From Aristolochia californica (lineage: Eukaryota; Streptophyta; Magnoliopsida; Piperales; Aristolochiaceae), in NCBI GenBank assembly GCA_029961685.1, contig JARWKL010000014.1:191001-255000 (forward strand): 64,000 bases of DNA. Direction: 5' to 3'. The position numbers and the translations under genes are program-made. How positions within the stretch are numbered: position 1 is the first letter of the stretch; every line of letters starts with the position of its first letter. Shown here in pieces: positions 22,201 through 34,600 of the stretch. The notes under the pieces are model-generated. The model had not been told where the DNA came from, searched no databases, and saw only the letters and a list, made by a program, of their open reading frames with translations.

Positions 22201-25200
22201 TTGAAATACTGTCGGGATACATATGCAAAGTTTTTCTTAAGTAATCCACGCCACTTTGAATTCCCAGATGGTTTTGTGATCCATCCACTACCTGCAAAAC
22301 AAAAAGCGCATTATAGTCATAATCCACTTTGTACTAAAGAACAAACAAATTATTGAATTTTATTTGAAATGTATAATAAAAAAAAACTTGCCAGTTTTAC
22401 AATGGCAATCAAAGAATGCAGGGAAGTAATCTCTTCATGAGATGAAATGAAACTAAGATCACTAGGAAGAAACGACCGAAGTTGGCCACTCTGATCCAAA
22501 GTAACAAGTACAGAAAGAATATAGCTGATCTTCACACTATGCATCAAATTACGAGGAGTTTTCAAAATTGATGAAGCTGCTGCCTTCTGGCCAGAAATGC
22601 AATACACCAACTTCAATATCAACCCAGTTGCAGCAAGCCCAGATGTCTGATTCATTGTAGAGACACTTTTAGCTAAGCTTCTTGCCATGGATAGAGATTG
22701 TTCTGTTCTACCAAGTTTCCATAATGCTACAGCATATACTTGCAGACCCTTGTCATCCAACAGACCTAACAGGGAGAAAAAAGATAAATGTTTAGAAGAA
22801 TATGAAACAAAAGAGTTTCTACAAAGTTCAAGAGATTGTGCTGCTTGACAAACAAGTACATATCAAAAACCAATACAACACGGTCTTCAAAAGTTTATAT
22901 CTCAGCATATTCCTTCATTATCTATTAAAGGGCTTCCCACATTTTTCATAGTCACTATTTTCCTGTTTTTCATAGGTCAGGTTACATCTAAAACTATGAA
23001 ACTGCAGATCCTGGTTCCAGACCTTCTTTCTGCAATACTTGACACTCATTCGCTGCTTCAAGTGCATACCCTACCTACACCAAATAGAAGTGTTAACAAA
23101 GATGCTGATTAATTTTTTTTGGGACCAAAATCAGTAACGGACCAAACAACTCATCAAAAAATTCTAAACAATAGAGGTTTCATAGAAATTTACCTCACAA
23201 AGAGATCTTGCCAGATTGAATGATGCATGAGCAACACCAGACATTTGATCTCTTCCTACAAAACATCTGCAGGCATATTGTGCCTGTCTATAAGCGGCAA
23301 TTGCAGATTGATAATCCCCCCGTGCTTCATACACCAGGCCACTTAGGTTATGCGACTCTGGATAATGAGGTGCTAGATGAACAGCTTGCCTTAAGACACA
23401 AAACACCTGGAAAACAAATGAAAACAAGACAATTGTTCATTCATTCCAGAGGTAATTATCATAGGATTGGGATATTATCATGTTCAAAAAGACAACTGCA
23501 GTTTGGTTTCAGATTTATACAGATGCAACTAAAACCAATGAAGTAGAGAAAGGAATCATAACACAAGCATGTATGTGCAGGGCCTTGTTATGCTACAGTC
23601 ATCTTAGACAAATTCCAGCACACCATTTCTATTGATTAAGAAATAAACTACGAAATTTTAATCTCTTGACTTATTTTTGAACAGCCAACTAGAAACAAAG
23701 TAATTTGTGTCTGCCAATAAACTCAACAATAAATCATTTTTTTAGCAAAGTTTTCAATACTCGAAAGAATTTCAAAACTAGTAAGACCGAAAACAAAAAA
23801 AGAAAAAACAAGCCCAGAAAGAGATCTCAGCCACAATATCAATAGGGCAGAAGGATATGAAAAGCCACAAACTCTCCATTTTTTATGCAACCTACTTCTT
23901 AATTTAACTTTTACCCAAAATCCCCTTGCTAAATGAATCATTTTTCACAGGAGTGAGACAACACAATTTTCTAAATTTTCACAATAATGAAATTTTCACA
24001 TTCATTTAATAAAGGGTACCTGTGGAGCAAGTAGCTGGCCTGAAGAAAGAGAGAGATTTCCTAGACCAAGTTGAAATTCAGGGACCTGCCAGAAAGAGCA
24101 AAATAAGCATAGTCAAACTTTTTAGATGGCAAGCATCGTCACATCCAAGAATCAAGACACAATTACCAAAGCATGAAACCTTACAGGCAAGGTCTGTACA
24201 GCTCGCAGGCAGCTCTCATAAGCCTCATTAATTGAACCGCTGAAAATGAATTTAAGAGACTTGTCATCCAGGTTTTTGTGTGTATCATGTCCAAATTATA
24301 GATTGCTACATATATCATTCAAATAAACAAAATCGTGTATTTACCCTGTATAAGTATCGATCGACATGCCAGCCCACGGCAATGCAAGCGAAGGATCAAT
24401 ACTTCGAGCAAGATCAAAGGCTTGCCTCGCAAGAAACCTTTCGCCTTCTTGTCTGTAAAGCTGAGAAAGTACCACATCAGGAAGTGCTCATAAGCAGGGA
24501 ACCAGAGGAATTATCAGCAGCATACCTTTCCAAGAAATGCCCACGCCGCAGCAAGAGACACATCCAGTTGTAATCCCCTTATCAAAGCATGCTGCTTTAA
24601 TGACTTATGATAGGATAAGCAGCCCAGAACAATCCAAACTTCACTATTGCCAGCTTCAAGCATCAGACCACCCAGGGACATCTTCTCAGGTAACTGCCTG
24701 GCAAATAAGATGATTAATGAAGCTGGACAAAGAAGAAAAAGAAAACATGACATATCTTCTTCACTGACAAGATATTGAAGATTTCTGAGTTGATATTGCT
24801 ATTGAACTTACCAAGCTTCGAGATCAGAGTTTTGAGATGTATTTTTCTCATCTTCAGAGGAAATAAGATCTAAAGCAATCGCAACATCGGTGTAGATATT
24901 GGCTTGCCAAGGGGTCAGATGTAAAGCTTTCTGGTAAGAGCGATTAGCATTGACAGCAGCCTTGACACGCTCCTTCTTCCATTCCAAAATGGAAGTTTTG
25001 AAAGAGCTCTCATCAATTTCTCTGTTCTGTCCCTCACTAACCCATGGAAAAGATTTTGCATATGCAAGCTGAAAAAAAAGAAAGAAGTTAACAAAGAACC
25101 AGCTGCTGTATCAAGATGTACAGCTCAGTGGGTATTGAGCATTTAGAGTGACTTGTATGACAACTTCTTCTGCATATTCTATCCAAGCAGAAAAGTGCTG

Positions 25201-28200
25201 CCAGGCAAAGGATAACTAATTAATAGGAAATTAGAAGAGGCTCCAGTTAATTAACCATAGTTGATTATTTAACTATCTTCTGTTTAAGAAGAATAGTTAT
25301 TAGACAATCACTTAGGGCACGCTTGGAAACCACAGAAAAGAAAAGAAAATAAAAATAAAATAAAAGGGGAGAGAACGTCCTTTTCCAGTGTTTGGCAGCA
25401 CAAAATTTTGAAGAGAAAAGAAAATATGAGAGAAACTTACTCTCTCTTAGTTAATGAACTTTCTCTCAAAAAATTATGAAATTTGGAGAGAAAAGAAAAG
25501 AACAGAAAAATAAGAGAGAAAATTTTTATCATCAAAATTTTCTTTTCTTTTCCATTTTTGCGTGTATTCAAACAAGATAAACTATAGCTTTATTCCATTT
25601 TCTCTCACATTTTCCATGAGTATTCAAACAAGAGAAAAGAAACCTCTTTTCTTTTCTCTTTCTCTTCCTCTCCTCTATCTTTTCTTTTTTATCTCCACTT
25701 TCTGTGTTCCAAACACAGCCTTTAAGGCATCACCTTAGCAATAGCTGCAGACTGTTAAGTAAATATTTCCTTGAATATCTGTGCAAGCCCAAGAAGCAGG
25801 CAAAATTTCAAAAGACAACACAATAGGCATGCTTCAGAGAGATTTTCAGCAATAGATCAAAGCTTAATAGAGATACCAAAGAGTCCAATGTTGAAGAACA
25901 ATAATTCTCTTGTAAATCCTAGTCCAAACATAAAACTGTGTGCTATATTCTCCCTTAGCAATTAGAATCACAAAGTTATGAGTGAGAATCCTATTTTAAG
26001 CCAGTTCCCAAGTAAAATTCTATTCTAAGTTAGATTTTAAGAATGACATAGTTTTAGAAGGTCATGGTTTTAAATTGGTCTTATTTTTACAAAGTGGAAG
26101 CATATAAAGTCAGGATGCATAAGCACTCTTTTTTGCACGAAAACTTCTACTATTTGCAGTCTGTTTAAGGAGATCAATAGGTCCCTGAAAAACCAATTCA
26201 ACGAGCCTCCTTCAAGTATTTCGGCTGAAAGACTTTGTCATCTCTTTCTCCTTCCTATTGCTCTGTTTCCTATTACTCCTATTCCTCACAAACTCAATGG
26301 AGAAAAGTAGGCACTGATAAACCAGAAATCAGTAAATTTTGTCACACATTGTGCTGTGGATGTAAAGAGGGACCGTCAACAAGATAGATACTGTCACAGA
26401 CACAAAAATGCTGCTAGATAACAGTGAAACAGGGTCTGATAGCGACACTAAAACCTTCTTCAAAATCAGTAAATAATTTAAGAAAAACTTATACCTTGAT
26501 GTCGCCCAGCAATTTCCAGACAGAAGAATTATTTCCAGCCAAGCAGGTACTTGCTTTTGCAATCTCAGATGCCTCCTACAGTTTTACGAATACTAGTTTC
26601 AATGTAAGTCATGACTCATCTACAAAACGGTAAACTTTCAGAAACAAAAAAACGAAAAAAAAACTAAGAAATAATAAATACAAAAGGACCTCCAATAGAG
26701 AAGCTGCCCAAAAATATGCACCAGACTTGATGGAATCCTGAGATAAACCAAGAAGGGCAGAAGCAAGCCCATACTGGGCAGCTACATTATTAGGTACAAT
26801 CTTCAGGGCATTCTGAAATTGCTCAGCTCCCTGAAACAATACACAGTTGAATGCTAAGAATCAGTCTTATAGGAAACAGACTGCTAAACAAGTAAAATAG
26901 TAGCCTACACATAAAATTTATGCATCTCCACATGCAAAGACACTAGCATTCTCCAAGGTCACCAAACATATACTTGAGCTAATTTGCTGGAACTTAGCTA
27001 CACTACAAACAGACACTATCTTTCATCTTTTTCTTTTTTTTCAATGTATACCACACAATCTTGAAAACCAACGGCACTTGCATAGAACGGAATCACTAAA
27101 AATTATGAATTTAAAAAAACTTACTTTTTTGAAAGAACCAAGCATCAATAGAATGTTCCCGCTTTCCACTAATGCAAAGACGCTTGAATTTTCCAGTTCG
27201 ATTGCCCGTCCATACGACTGCCAGAGCACTGTCTATCAGCGGGAATATGACAACAACAATTTTTTAATCCTATCAATGTTAAGGAGTACTTCATTATTCT
27301 CCTGATACAGACTTCAGAATGCAAAAACTTTGAGCAAGAACGAACTAAGTTAATCCCTTTCAACCACAGATTGATATTTTCATGCCCAAATAGAGGAAAT
27401 TAAATCTACAGGAACTAGTAGAGAACTGTCAACAATTACAGAAAGCATACCTTTAAAGCAGCGGTAAACATGCCCAGCCGCTGATATGCAAGACCAAGTG
27501 CCTGACAACCATAATGAACATGATTGTGTAAACAAGGCTTCCTTTTTAAACTCGTTAATATGAAATCTAGAGTAAATTAAAATAAAATTCAAAAAAAAAA
27601 AACACTTTAAAAAAGTTAAAACATCAGAAGTACAAATGCTTTTAAAAGCAAGGTACCTCCCATAAATCTGAGCAACTTGGATAACCCCGAATGGCATGTT
27701 GAAGGCTCTGAACTGCTTCTGACCATTTTTTCTGATGTACCTGAAAGAATGAAATAAATAGATAGTCATGACTCGTGCTTTAGAGTTGGAAACAAGTTCT
27801 GACAAATTTGGATATTCCTCAAATATAAGATGTGGAAGCAGAAGTAACTTCGTTGATTTAGAACAGTGGAAATACTGCAGTCTTACCCTTAGTCATTATT
27901 CTTTTCTGTTTTTCAGTTAGTTAATCTTTTCTAGTGACAACGGAGAGACTACCGGAGCAATGAACAGCAACAAGCATTTTTTCAATTGGAGTGAAAAATG
28001 TGATGGCAAGGATATGATACCTGCATATAGCCTAGTCTTCGAAATGCCCAAAAAGCTCTGGGAGACTTCTTAGAAGCTTCCCGACAAACAGAAACCTCCA
28101 AAATCTCTTTTCCTTCCCCGTCTAGCAAATCACAAAGCCCTTCCTGTGAAGGATACAAATCACGGAAACTAACGACGTGAAGCACTGAAAATTAAACAAT

Positions 28201-28724
28201 GGAACTGACAAAAAGTTAATAAGTCCATCAAAATATAGCCAGAAGTATACTTACCCCAGCTTCGTAATCATCCGGATTTAAAGTCACGGCCCTCTGATAA
28301 CACCTGGCAGCTCTCTGCGAGTCAACTGAAACTCTACTATAGTAATGCCCCAGGAGGCGAAATGCGACGCCATTGTTAGGGTTCAACCTCGCCGATATTA
28401 CAAAATGCTCAACCGCCTTTTCTTTCAGCTGGTTGGACTTTTCACCTTTTTCCCACAACAACAACCCCTGAGTATAAATAAAAACCATGAAATTCGAACC
28501 TGATAAGGCAGTAAAGAAGGACGTAGGAAGAGGTGAAGACGTTACAAGATTGAAATGATGTGCAGGATTATCCGGATCAGAATCTAATGCGTCTTTCAAC
28601 TGTCGGAATCGTTCTTCTTCCTGAAACAAAGACCAGGGTGAAATGGAAACAAAAACAATATCAATTTAGAAGAGGAAAAACAAGTGAATGTAATTGTAAG
28701 AGCAGAACTAACAAGTCTTACCAT
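19266..28724 (-). CDS. SKI3: SKI3 (TTC37-like) TPR subunit of the Ski complex
   Basis: Twenty-two coding exons join in frame to 1178 residues, close to Arabidopsis SKI3. Exons (minus): 28724-28722, 28620-28546, 28467-28255, 28143-28021, 27740-27657, 27501-27451, 27217-27125, 26830-26690, 26575-26495, 25068-24812, 24697-24526, 24460-24345, 24239-24185, 24085-24020, 23406-23194, 23074-23023, 22765-22392, 22291-22197, 21896-21654, 20588-19945, 19730-19527, 19447-19266. TPR-type helices run through much of the chain, such as [20 protein letters not shown] and [23 protein letters not shown]3 scaffolds the SKI2 helicase and SKI8, which feed mRNA to the cytoplasmic exosome. The first coding exon is only the ATG, directly followed by gtaaga. 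Intron 17 (22391-22292) has a GC donor (CTG|gcaagt); the frame requires it. Intron 9 carries a MITE. Confidence 0.94.
25315..25720. mobile_element. MITE in SKI3 intron 9
   Basis: The left end reads GGGCACGCTTGGAAACCACA and the reverse complement of the right end reads GGCTGTGTTTGGAACACAGA, an imperfect terminal inverted repeat of about 22 bases. TTA lies directly left (25312-25314) and TTA at 25722-25724 on the right, consistent with a PIF/Harbinger (Tourist-like) target duplication. The interior is rich in AGAAAAGA and TCTTTTCT and folds on itself. It has no coding capacity. Confidence 0.65.
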
Positions 28725-29459
28725 CTTGGAGGAAAAACCCTAGAACGCATTGAACGCGTTAAAGAGGAACAAAGAGCCCCAGGAGAAATGGAGGGAAACC
28801 GAACAAATGAGAGCTGACCAAGAAAAGCAAGATACTCTATCCACGCAGGCAAATGCTTGACGAAATAAGTTAGCTAGCAGTTCTAGTTCTAGTTCTAGTT
28901 CTAGTTCTCGTTCTAGGTCTAGGTTTTATAACTATGTGGATTGCAACATTCTTGATTTATGTTTTTAATATTTTTAATATAAATTACACAATCCTCAACT
29001 CAATCTCATTATCCTCCTTATCAACTATCATTCTACAACTTAGTTTAATACTTTAAATAAATAATATTAATATAACATAAGTTCTATTTTATATAATAAT
29101 TATTAACTAATATGTAATAAATTTATTTACTAAGAAAATGACATATACTCATAAATTAAATAAATTATTAGAGATTAAAGTTATTAATTGAAAATTAATT
29201 ATATTTTATAAATAATATTAGAATAATACACTAATTAAAATAATGAGATAAATTTTCCACAAGTACTTTTAAAATCAATGATAAAAATAAATTATTTATA
29301 AATCGACTATATATAATTAAAACAAAAAATACATAAGGGAGAATGACCTCCCACCACTACGGGAGGGCTTCCCTCAATCGTTGGTCAGAAAAGCAATGGA
29401 ACTTACCATGACGTTTTTATATTGACATTGGCACCGACAATTGATATAGACTACCACTT
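28725..29459. promoter_or_regulatory. SKI3 leader and upstream region with a (GTTCTA)n run
   Basis: The 5' untranslated part of SKI3 exon 1 and the promoter should be here. A six-base tandem run, mostly AGTTCT, occupies about 28873-28920. Beyond it the sequence is very AT-rich to about 29340, with a short hairpin-like stretch (cctcccaccactacgggagg) near 29348. No other gene is supported. Confidence 0.4.
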
Positions 29460-29489
29460 AGCGAATATAAACATTAACTTTTTTTTCTT

Positions 29490-29729
29490 CTGATATAATT
29501 TTTTTAATAAGTATTTGATAATTAATGTTGTCGTACTTTCAGCACAAGGCAATTTTGTCTTTGATGTTTTATTTTACTTAAATTTTATCGGTTAAGTGTG
29601 GTAATGTATGAGATTTATTATTAATTTTTATTTATTTTCCTAGAAAAATAAACTAACATGTCCATTTAATTTTCTTTTAAATTTTCTAAACAAATTTATG
29701 TAATTTCCTAGTAAGGCACTAATAAGATT
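29490..29729. repeat. AT-rich repeat family, copy A (left part, split by an LTR element)
   Basis: This stretch matches two other copies in the window (32240-32705 and 45620-46090) through shared blocks such as aataagtatttgata, acatgtccatttaa and ttcctagtaaggcactaata. The match continues after the LTR element at 32163 to about 32250 (gaaatatgtatcctaaaa, tataaatttctaactgggag), so copy A was cut by that insertion. Confidence 0.75.
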
Positions 29730-32162
29730 GTATCTATTGATTCTCAGGACGCCATGGATTTAGCTCGTGGAGAAAAACAGAAAGACACCCATTAGGAAAA
29801 AACTACAGGAATAAAAAGTTATGGACTTGATGATCTAAGCCTTCCCCTAAAGCTCAATTATAGATTAATCAAATTACTGTATTACAATAATACCCCTAAA
29901 CTTAGGGTTTAGGGTTTTAACCCTAAAACTTATGCCTAACTACATCAATGTTGTATCTATGAGATGACTCTTCATTTACCATCCTGCCACCATTGTATGA
30001 GCCTATAGACCTTCTCCTTGATCTAGGGGCCTTGAGCCCGTCTTCTACATCTTTTGGATGTATGGGCTTTCTTTAGTCGTGTGGGCTTTGGCCCATCTTC
30101 CAACTCCCCCTCACGTTGGTGCTTTTTTCCATGAGGCCTAGTTGGCATAATATAAGTGAGAGTAAAATCACTCATAACCAGTAAGACATTGCTCCATACT
30201 CCGATTTTAATCCATGTTGGATGTAGTGCACACTCCTATTTTCTGTAGGTAGTGGACTTATAGGCATTGCTTTGAAGTATTGTAAAAAAAACTCATCCAT
30301 CACCATGTCCCTCCACAGGATAACAACTCTCGAGTGGTAAGTGTAATAAATGCCATTATCGAGGGATAGTGGGTCCATAAATACTGATATAACATAACCA
30401 TCTCCCAACGCATATAATAAACTTTGTAAGAAAACCCATGAAATAATCCAATGCAAATATATGTACCAAATAATATGCTAACCAAGGAATAAGTTATCAA
30501 TACTTCAAAATAATAATCCAGCCCAGAGAAAAAGTACCGAGTCATGCCGAGTCAAATAGTAGACCATTATATCCAAGTCATAAAAGAAATATGTATATCT
30601 TGGGTCTTTGACACGTATACCGAGGTATAAATAAGTGGGCCATGTCTAAGTTGATCCGGATCGGGTTGACTCAGGTCCGAGTTGGTCTTACCTGTTGGAT
30701 GAGTGGACAAAATGAGTTTTGACGCCTGCCCGCTAGGTTAGCTCAGCCTGGTCTAAATTGAGCAAAACAAGCCCGGCTCGGTGTTGGATCAAATAAGTTT
30801 CCTTAACTTAAGAAACATCTAATTTTGGCAACAGTGCCTTCTTCCTTCTCTTGACGCCTAACAAAGAGGAAAAATATAGCTATTTGGAAAGCAACTTTCT
30901 AGACAACGAGTAAAAATCTTCCAAAAACATAACACTAAGATCAATTAACGATGATACTCTACTGTCGGTGCCTCGTGAGAGATTCAAAATAACAGCAAAG
31001 ATCACGATGACAGCCAGACTGGCAAAGAGACAACAACTTCGGCCAGCAATTACGGCAAGATTATGGAAGAAACTTTCTTTCGCAATAAGAATACAAGAAC
31101 AGATCCTTTGAGATGCTTAAACGGCAAAGTTCGTCCTCCACCAAAACCAAAGTCATCTTCTTCGACAACAACAACGTGAATCAATCAACGAACATAAGAG
31201 AAGGCCAATGCAAAGTCCGTCGTCTTTGAAATGGCAGAGGAGTTTATGAAAAACAATGAGCTCTTGTTTAATGTCGCAATAGCTTGAAAACTTCCATACA
31301 TAAAATAATTCGACAGAGACACTACAATGATGGCCGAGATCTATCTGTTAACAGCCGCAATATTTTTGAAGATAACCAGCTGGGCGCTTGGGAGATTCAA
31401 TGATGATAAACTACCGTCAAGAAGATTTTCGAAGAAAGCCAGAGATAGGGCAGAAATCTCTCTTTAACATTCTGCTTATGCTTCGACGGTGACGAGGAGG
31501 CAGAAGCGACTAAGGATGATAAGCCGAACGGATCAGCGAACGAAAAATAATGACGAACAAGGATACAAAACTCAAGACTCCAAAGGCAGTACGATTTAAT
31601 CAAAAGAATAAAGTAAAAAAAAAAAAACAATGCACGAGACTAAGAGATAAAAGAAAAAAAAAACAATGATGAAAAACGAACCTTAACAACCATAGTCGAA
31701 ATCTTGAAAATCAATGCTCTGATACCATGTAGACTTTTAGGACTCCGTGGATTTAGCTCATGGAGAAAAAGATAAAGACACCCATTAAGAGAAAGTCAGA
31801 GGAAAAAGAGGATATGGACTTGATGATCTAACCCTTCCCTTAAATCTCAATTTGTAGATTAATCAAACTATTGTATTATAATAATACCCCTGAGTTTAGG
31901 GTTTAGGGTTTTAACCCTACAATTTTAACCTAATTACATCAATGTCATCTCTATGAGATAATTTTTTTTTTTACTATCCTACCATCGGTGTATGGGCATG
32001 TGGACCTTCTCCTTTCTATATGGGCCTTGAACCCGTCTTCTACATCTCTTGGATGTATGACCCTTCCTTGGTCTTATGGGCTTGTTGAGCCCATATTCTA
32101 ACACACTTGGACTTGTGGGCCTTCCTTGGTCGTGTGGGCTTAGGCCCATTTCCAACAGTATC
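29730..32162 (-). mobile_element. Non-autonomous LTR retroelement with target duplication
   Basis: Two similar direct repeats, 29735-30105 and 31728-32157, flank about 1.6 kb. Both carry the same segments in the same order, including a telomere-like tttagggtttagggttttaa palindrome and repeated GGGCTT/GGCCC words. The five bases GTATC stand immediately outside both ends (29730-29734 and 32158-32162). The minus-strand primer-binding site TGGTATCAGAGC (31727-31716) abuts the right repeat and a purine tract (minus CGTGAGGGGG, 30115-30106) abuts the left, so the element points left. The interior shows no gag, protease, integrase or reverse transcriptase, so it must have moved with proteins supplied by another element. 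The left repeat begins TA instead of TG. The right repeat carries an extra segment of about 50 bases. Confidence 0.9.
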
Positions 32163-32239
32163 TAAAGTTCATTTGAAATATGTATCCTAAAATAAAAAAA
32201 AATTAACTTTTTCTACGATATAAATTTCTAACTGGGAGC

Positions 32240-32705
32240 ACTAACAGGGCCTTAGTGCCTCTTGTTTCCTGAAAACACTTTTTGAACTGAAAATTCATAC
32301 CAGAAAAATCATATAATTTTATAGGTAAAAATTTATAGCTAAGATGCCCTGAAAAATTGTACAAATAACTTTTGAATAAACATTTGCCAATTGAAGTTGT
32401 AATACTTTCGGCAAAAGGCAAATTTTCACGGCAACTTGTATTAGACATTTTATTTTACTAAAATTTTATCAAATAGGTATGGTAATGCATGAGAATGATT
32501 ATTAATTTCTCTTCTATTTTTCCTAAAAAAACACTAACAAATCCATTTAATCTTCCTTAAGATTTTATGTGTAATTTCCTCGTAAGGCACTAATAGGATT
32601 TTATTTAAAGGTTTATTGGAAATATGTATCGTAGGAAAAATCTCTTTAGCTTTTCGTGGGATATAAATTTTCAACCAGCTACACTAACGGGGCCTTAGTT
32701 CATGT
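32240..32705. repeat. AT-rich repeat family, copy B (complete)
   Basis: About 460 bases. It starts near ttagtgcctcttgtttcctg and ends near gctacactaacggggcctta; the reverse complement of the end (TTAGTGTAGCTGGTTG) resembles the start (TTAGTGCCTCTTGTTT), so imperfect terminal inverted repeats are likely. There is no coding capacity. It directly follows the right part of copy A. A MITE-like DNA transposon is the likeliest class. Confidence 0.6.
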
Positions 32706-34600
32706 GAGTGCTGGAGATGAGTCTTGTTGCTACTATTTGTATTTACGAATAAGAACACATTCATCACCATGGTGAATGATGAATTAAGGGACTCTTTGCA
32801 CCATTATAAGAAATGAAAAAATATATGTTTATTGATTATTTTTTATTGAAATTTTATTATATTTAAAAAGTATCTATGATGGACATTCTTGCGTTTGTGT
32901 TGTCATATAAAACAATAAGAAAGTTTGTTATAGTATTTCTGTTTTCACTATAAATAAAATATTTTTTATTATAATAAAAATAAAGTTAAAATAAGGGATA
33001 CATGATAAAAAAAATACTTTATATAATTTTGGTTTATTTTTCCCACATTTTCCTATTCAAGCAATAGTAAACTCATTTTCTTATATTTTTCAGCTTTTTT
33101 TAAAAGTCAAGATGAATCAAACAAAAAAATTTCCATCCCTAAAATTGGCATAAACGTCAATAAATTTTAGTCGAAGGGGGAAACTTTTTCTACGACAGTT
33201 TTTTCTTGCACAATTTGTTTGACACAAGTACACCCTAAATTGAGAATTTTCTTATCAGGACTAATCAAATGCTAATACAATGGACCTTGGTTTATCCACT
33301 TTCATCAAGGGGATTACTCGGATTTAGAATTTGACTCCTAGGATTTCAAATTTGTTAGTACATTTACACATAAGAGGTTTGGTCTCCTCCAATTTAGATG
33401 GAGAGAATGAATGGAATCAATCCCCATATAAATGGGTTGTTTTATTCACCCTTTTTACCTAATTGGGGAACATCAGTTTAATGCTAATACATATGTACTA
33501 ACATATCTTACCCCAATTAATAGTCATAAATGGTACAAAAAATGTGCATTTCTAATCATGTTATTGTTATATTATATAATAAAAATGTATAAATCCCTCT
33601 TTTCCCCAAAAGGGCCCCTTCCTAGTGAAGTCATGCGCTGGAAGTCCCTATTCGACAACTCGATAATTGCAAAACATTGTCAATTGATTGGGTAAAATTG
33701 ATAACTAATCGAAAGCTAGTTGGCCAACTAAAAACTAATTGCTTCATGATTTTTCTTTTTGTTATAAAATCAAATCAAAACCCAATTCAATTGACCAATC
33801 ATGTTTAGCTCGATAATAACAGTCAATGACTCAATATGTATATTTTTTATTAAAAATTAAATACAAATAGAGATAAATATTTTGTGGTACCTTATCCCTT
33901 TTCTTCCCTGTCCATAGAATCCTAAACCTCGTTAGATTCCTTGAACCTATAAATTCTTCCATAATATGATTGTCAAAGAGACATGAACCACATGGCTCAT
34001 CTACTAGATTGGAACAATTACTAATCATTATACCTAAGATTTTTTTTTTAATATTTTTCAAGAATCATTAGGTCCAAGGAATCAAAAAACTAATCATTAT
34101 AAGAATATTTTATAATCTATAGTTAAATTTCATAAATTATATATTTTTGGTCAATGAACATGTATGATACACATAAAAAGGTGATGGTGATATAACAGCT
34201 GAGCCTGAGCGTTTGCTTTCAAGCAAGGCCAAGGCCCAAGAGAGGGAGGACATGCAGACATACATAAATGTGCAGGTGAGGAAGCAGTGGGGCCAGGAAA
34301 GGAAGGAGATGGGCCGCGAAGCCCGTGAAATGATTAGTTAAGTATAAAAGCGGAAGGCAAGAAGAGAGTGGGTGTCTTTACTCTTTCTATGCCTTTATAA
34401 TCATTGCCGAATAATTACCGCCACGGAAACCGTTACCACCTCTACCTATCACGCCCTATTTCACATAAATATATAACCTAAGGTTTTTAATTTGGTCCAT
34501 GTTATTTTTATTTCTTGCTTCTCAATCTCGTGACAGATAACTTGGATAGGCGGGGCAAATTATATGATTATCATTTCCTATTTTTTTTTCTACTGAGTCT
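32706..34600. other. AT-rich intergenic stretch
   Basis: Composition is strongly AT-rich. Small frames (33432-33695, 33831-34061) show no recognisable domain. A locally more balanced block at about 34190-34340 may be the start of the KCBP promoter area. I see no definable element. Confidence 0.45.

Noticed and set aside
30172..30545. Minus-strand frames inside the LTR element as a possible gag or envelope remnant.
   Set aside because: No zinc knuckle, protease, integrase or reverse transcriptase motif; aromatic AT-rich translation only.
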